A stretch of DNA of 35,254 nt, taken from Candidatus Helarchaeota ASGARD archaeon Hel_GB_A (GTDB lineage: Archaea > Asgardarchaeota > Lokiarchaeia > Helarchaeales > HEL-GB-A). Numbering within the stretch: the stretch's first letter is position 1; every line of letters begins with the position of its first letter. Location: contig SUPS01000009.1 of the NCBI GenBank assembly GCA_005191415.1, forward strand, positions 1 to 35,254. Reading direction: 5' to 3'. Made by a program: the position numbers and the translations under genes. Under the pieces are notes generated by a model, which was not told the origin of the DNA, did not search any database, and saw only the letters and a program-made list of their open reading frames with translations. Shown piece by piece: positions 32,529 to 35,254 of the stretch.

Positions 32529-33665
32529 ATGAGTAATATAGAATATGGAGACGTTAAATTGAATTTTAGATTCCGGACCTTTCAAGAGGGCGATGAAAAA
32601 GGAATAATCAAGACCTATATGGCAGCTTTTTGTAAAAGCCGAATTTGTGAACCAATGACACCAGAATTTTGGAATTGGAAATATGGACCTATTCGCCCAT
32701 ATTATGATCCAGAAGGCTATCAAATCTGTGAATATAAAAAGAAGATTGTTGGAACGATTCAATGTACTTTACGCACGATGAAATTTAATGGAGTGCAATA
32801 TAAAGTAGCGGGCATAGATGACGTATCAACATGTCCAATCTTGGAGAAGCGAGGGATCGCTGGGCAACTGATGCGGAATGCAATTTCATTTATGGAAAAA
32901 AGAGAAGTTGACTTAAGCGTATTAACTGCTGATCCCAAAGGGCATGCACAAAGATTATATGAACGACTTGGATATACTGAAAAAACGTACATCTCCTTTG
33001 GGGCGAAATTAATAAGCGTTTGGGGAACTATAAAGAATTTTACAATACTTACGCCTTTAGCAATCCCTATGCGATTGTATGGCACTTTTAAGGCAGAAAA
33101 AGCCATGTTGAAATATAAAGGTGATGCTAAAATTCGAATTCTGGGAAAAAATCAAGAGGATTTTCGACAGAAACTCAATAAAAATTACCATACATTTTAT
33201 TCTTTTGATGATTATAGTCCTGATTATTGGAAATGGTATCATATAAACAGACCACAATCACATCGGAGCATTGTAGTAGCTGCAAAAGAGGATGGTATTA
33301 TAAAAGCAGGCGGCGTCATAACAAAATCATATCTTTTAGTTGTAAATACTAAAAAATTCAATCCTGTATTTGTACTCACTGAATTTTTCGTAGAGAAAGA
33401 TTTCAGAAAGAAAGGGCTTGGAAGTTATTTACTCAACCAATTAGAACGGATCGCAAGAAAAGAAGGCGTTGGTATAATAATTACCTTGTTTCACGGACGA
33501 AACATGAAATTTCGCAAATTTCTGAAAAAAATGGGTTACTTGACGATGGATAAATCGGTAATGCAAATGATTAAACCAATTTCAGAACGAGCTAAAGCAT
33601 TATTTAAAAGAAATAAGGGAAAAAAATTTGTATGGAAAGTACCATTTGAACAGTTAGGGTATTAA
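32529..33665 (+). CDS. Tandem GNAT acetyltransferase-like protein (Eis-like layout)
   Basis: A 378-residue protein with two GNAT folds. The first (about 12-150) contains VAGIDDVSTCPILEKRGIAGQLM, where RGIAGQL is the acetyl-CoA pyrophosphate loop, then LTADPKGHAQRLYERLGYTE. The second (about 200-350) contains TEFFVEKDFRKKGLGSYLL, with RKKGLG as the loop, and FRKFLKKMGYLT. The layout resembles Eis-type GNAT proteins. It acetylates an amine of unknown identity using acetyl-CoA in the cytosol. The stop overlaps that of the convergent phosphotransferase gene by four bases (TTAA, shared by both TAA codons). Whether both sites are active cannot be told. Confidence 0.82.
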   Translation: MSNIEYGDVKLNFRFRTFQEGDEKGIIKTYMAAFCKSRICEPMTPEFWNWKYGPIRPYYDPEGYQICEYKKKIVGTIQCTLRTMKFNGVQYKVAGIDDVSTCPILEKRGIAGQLMRNAISFMEKREVDLSVLTADPKGHAQRLYERLGYTEKTYISFGAKLISVWGTIKNFTILTPLAIPMRLYGTFKAEKAMLKYKGDAKIRILGKNQEDFRQKLNKNYHTFYSFDDYSPDYWKWYHINRPQSHRSIVVAAKEDGIIKAGGVITKSYLLVVNTKKFNPVFVLTEFFVEKDFRKKGLGSYLLNQLERIARKEGVGIIITLFHGRNMKFRKFLKKMGYLTMDKSVMQMIKPISERAKALFKRNKGKKFVWKVPFEQLGY

Positions 33666-34504
33666 TTATTGCTTACTTGAGAAGTCTTTCTTAATCGGAT
33701 ATAATTATAAAAGCCATAGATGTAATATCCTAAAAGGCAGAAAATAAACGATAGTGGAAGAAAGTGGGCGGTAAATTTTGAAATAGAGCTACCCATAAAG
33801 CCTCTAGCGATAATGATAGTGATGATTAAAACTATGGCGAAGATGATGATAAGATATTTCCAAATACCTCGCCGTTTTTGAACATCTTTACTAAAACGGA
33901 GGAAGGTGGCTACATTTAAGAATCCGAGGATTATCATCATGAGAGTAATGCTGAGGGTGTTACTGAAGAAATTACTTATTGGAAGGAGAGCATTATAATA
34001 ATCAGGTAGGAAAATACTTAGTTCCATGAAATAATGGTGAGAAAGATAAAAACTAATCATAAAGGCAGCGGTCATGGGGGTAGTTATACCCGTGTATCCT
34101 TCGCCTACATTTGCGACATTGAACCACGCGAGCCGAGTAATACCAAAAAAGACGAGAGCAAATGCACCAATCATTACTGCTTCTTTAGGTAAAAGAAAAA
34201 CTGAAAATTCTCCATTAAGACTAGCGCACAATAATAACACTCCAGGCGCAACAACAAAGCTAATTGCATCGCTTAATGAATCAATTTCTTTTCCAATTTC
34301 ATTAGATTGATTTAATTTTCTTGCAACGATGCCATCAAATAGATCACATCCCATAGCTCCTGCCCACATCAAAGCAGCGAATGGAATCCACCAAGATTCA
34401 GGGTAAATCAATCCTAAAATCGCAATTACTATTACGGAAGTTCCAAACATGGTCCCCGTTAGAGTAACATAGTCTTTTAACATCAATTCTTTGAGCATGC
34501 TCAT
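33662..34504 (-). CDS. CDP-alcohol phosphatidyltransferase (archaetidylserine synthase-like)
   Basis: A 280-residue integral membrane enzyme. The complete signature is present: D54-x2-D57-G58-x2-A61-R62-x8-G71-x3-D75-x3-D79. Seven to eight hydrophobic helices follow the usual order (first at 13-33 and 40-53). Known reaction: replaces CMP of a CDP-activated lipid with an alcohol such as serine, glycerol phosphate or inositol phosphate. The length and first helices fit PssA-like archaetidylserine synthases, but the head group is not certain. AGGTGATAAT directly precedes the ATG, a strong ribosome site. Confidence 0.87.
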   Translation of the reverse strand: MSMLKELMLKDYVTLTGTMFGTSVIVIAILGLIYPESWWIPFAALMWAGAMGCDLFDGIVARKLNQSNEIGKEIDSLSDAISFVVAPGVLLLCASLNGEFSVFLLPKEAVMIGAFALVFFGITRLAWFNVANVGEGYTGITTPMTAAFMISFYLSHHYFMELSIFLPDYYNALLPISNFFSNTLSITLMMIILGFLNVATFLRFSKDVQKRRGIWKYLIIIFAIVLIITIIIARGFMGSSISKFTAHFLPLSFIFCLLGYYIYGFYNYIRLRKTSQVSNN

Positions 34505-34625
34505 ATTATCACCTGGAATTCGGTCCTTCTAATTATCCTTTCTCATAACCAAATGATTTTTCGTCCCTATTTTATATGTTTTCTATTAACTTTTTTAAGA
34601 TAGATCTACTAATCAGTTGTAAATT

Positions 34626-35254
34626 TTAGGAGGAATTCGATATTTCAGAGTAGAGATCTCTCAAGGTTTGAAACGTTACGCCATGTTTTATTTGAAATTT
34701 GATGAATTTTGACAGGAGAAAAATAAATTGGTCCCCTGAATTGAGCCATCGGTCAGGTCTAGTAAAAATAACTCGGAAATAATTAGGGTGGTTGAGAAAC
34801 AGGCTTCGAACATCAATCCCTTCCCATGGATGAAAATAAAGCACGGGAAGTTTATTCAAAAAGCACCCAATCTTAAAAAGAGATAGCCCTAAGGGAAAAC
34901 GAAAATATACATTAGGAAACATAAGCCAAAATTCCTTTAAACGAGATGACAAGCGCCAATGATTAATTTTGAACCATGCTAATGAAGAATCATACTTAAA
35001 ATTAAGTTTCACCAAGGCGTTAAATAGTTCTTGAGAAACTTTAAGATAAGGCGCACGAAATCCTAGAATAGGCGCACCCGTTATTTCTTCTAATAGCTGT
35101 TTAGCAGACTTAAGAAGTTTAACCTTTCGTGGATCTATCTTGTTAAACGATTCATGATAAAATCCATGGCATCCAACCTCATAATTAGCACTCAAATTCT
35201 GAATGACTTTAGGGAATCGTTCAGCAACCTCACCAGTAACAAAGAAAGTCGCGG
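34626..35254 (-). CDS. Polysaccharide deacetylase (NodB family), 5' end beyond the window
   Basis: Partial gene: the frame remains open to the window edge, with the recognisable ATFFVTGEVAERFP just inside it, so the true start lies beyond 35254. Visible NodB signatures: HGFYHES (metal histidines), GFRAPYLKVSQELF (motif 3), YDSSLAW and LYFHPWEGID (motif 4, catalytic-site histidine). Members remove N- or O-acetyl groups from glycans, and in archaea they commonly sit with N-glycan or exopolysaccharide genes. An in-frame TTG at 35195 should not be taken as the start. The metal aspartate motif near the N-terminus lies outside the window. No signal peptide can be judged. Confidence 0.85.
   Translation of the reverse strand, partial: ATFFVTGEVAERFPKVIQNLSANYEVGCHGFYHESFNKIDPRKVKLLKSAKQLLEEITGAPILGFRAPYLKVSQELFNALVKLNFKYDSSLAWFKINHWRLSSRLKEFWLMFPNVYFRFPLGLSLFKIGCFLNKLPVLYFHPWEGIDVRSLFLNHPNYFRVIFTRPDRWLNSGDQFIFLLSKFIKFQIKHGVTFQTLRDLYSEISNSS

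Noticed and set aside
34626-35195. Complete deacetylase starting at TTG 35195.
   Set aside because: The upstream in-frame sequence up to the window edge encodes conserved NodB residues, so the gene is truncated by the window and does not start there.
1-35254. tRNA or rRNA genes, CRISPR arrays, insertion sequences.
   Set aside because: No cloverleaf-like gap sequence, regularly spaced repeat array, transposase frame or terminal inverted repeats were found by reading the intergenic stretches.

Overview
The window looks like a chromosomal piece of an archaeon, most plausibly an Asgard (Lokiarchaeia-like) lineage; this is an inference from gene content. The DNA is AT-rich. Starts often use TTG or GTG behind GGTGA/GGAGG-type ribosome sites, and several genes have a TATA-like box about 26-30 bases before the start codon and no ribosome site, as in archaeal leaderless transcripts. 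Gene content fits too: an archaetidyl-type CDP-alcohol phosphotransferase, a FixC/geranylgeranyl-reductase-family flavoprotein with a FixX ferredoxin, VapBC-type modules, a surface protein with an archaeal CTERM-like tail, and several membrane-embedded enzymes. No tRNA, rRNA, CRISPR array or transposase was seen.

Layout. 78-3182 (minus): a GlpABC-like operon of a GlpA-type dehydrogenase with a BFD-like iron-sulfur tail, an FAD/NAD oxidoreductase and a DUF1667 protein. 3432-4580 (minus): a type-2 malate/lactate dehydrogenase. 4652-7318 (minus): a small membrane protein and a GH2 glycosidase with a transmembrane hairpin inserted in its catalytic barrel. 7358-9290 (minus): a flavin reductase plus stand-alone ATP-binding and phosphohistidine domains of the PEP-synthase type. 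9419-11763 (plus): a possible IscA/HesB-like protein, a CrtC/AttH-like lipocalin protein and a TPR membrane protein.

12058-21394 (plus) is the centrepiece, a long co-directional cluster: two SCP2-like proteins, a GlcD-type FAD oxidase, an HdrD/GlcF-type iron-sulfur protein, three subunits of the benzoyl-CoA reductase/2-hydroxyacyl-CoA dehydratase family (one short, two long paralogues), a YkgJ-type cysteine-cluster protein and two different BcrA/BcrD-type ATPases. A third, canonical activase lies at 24658. Together they suggest an ATP-driven radical dehydratase or reductase acting on an acyl-CoA, coupled to a flavin/iron-sulfur dehydrogenase and lipid/acyl carriers.

21428-25779 (plus): an AbrB/PIN toxin-antitoxin pair, a membrane protein, an M28 peptidase whose zinc site is split by membrane helices, the third activase and an orphan VapB-like protein with a damaged 3' end. 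25984-29570: an unrecognised 391-residue protein and a cytoplasmic GH36 alpha-galactosidase. 29688-30416: a secreted surface protein interrupted by one in-frame TAA. 30740-32430 (minus): FixX and FixC-like genes. 32529-35254: a tandem GNAT protein, a CDP-alcohol phosphotransferase and a NodB-type polysaccharide deacetylase cut by the window end. Intracellular glycosidases, membrane-lipid enzymes and CoA-linked anaerobic redox chemistry fit an anaerobic, organic-carbon-using archaeon.
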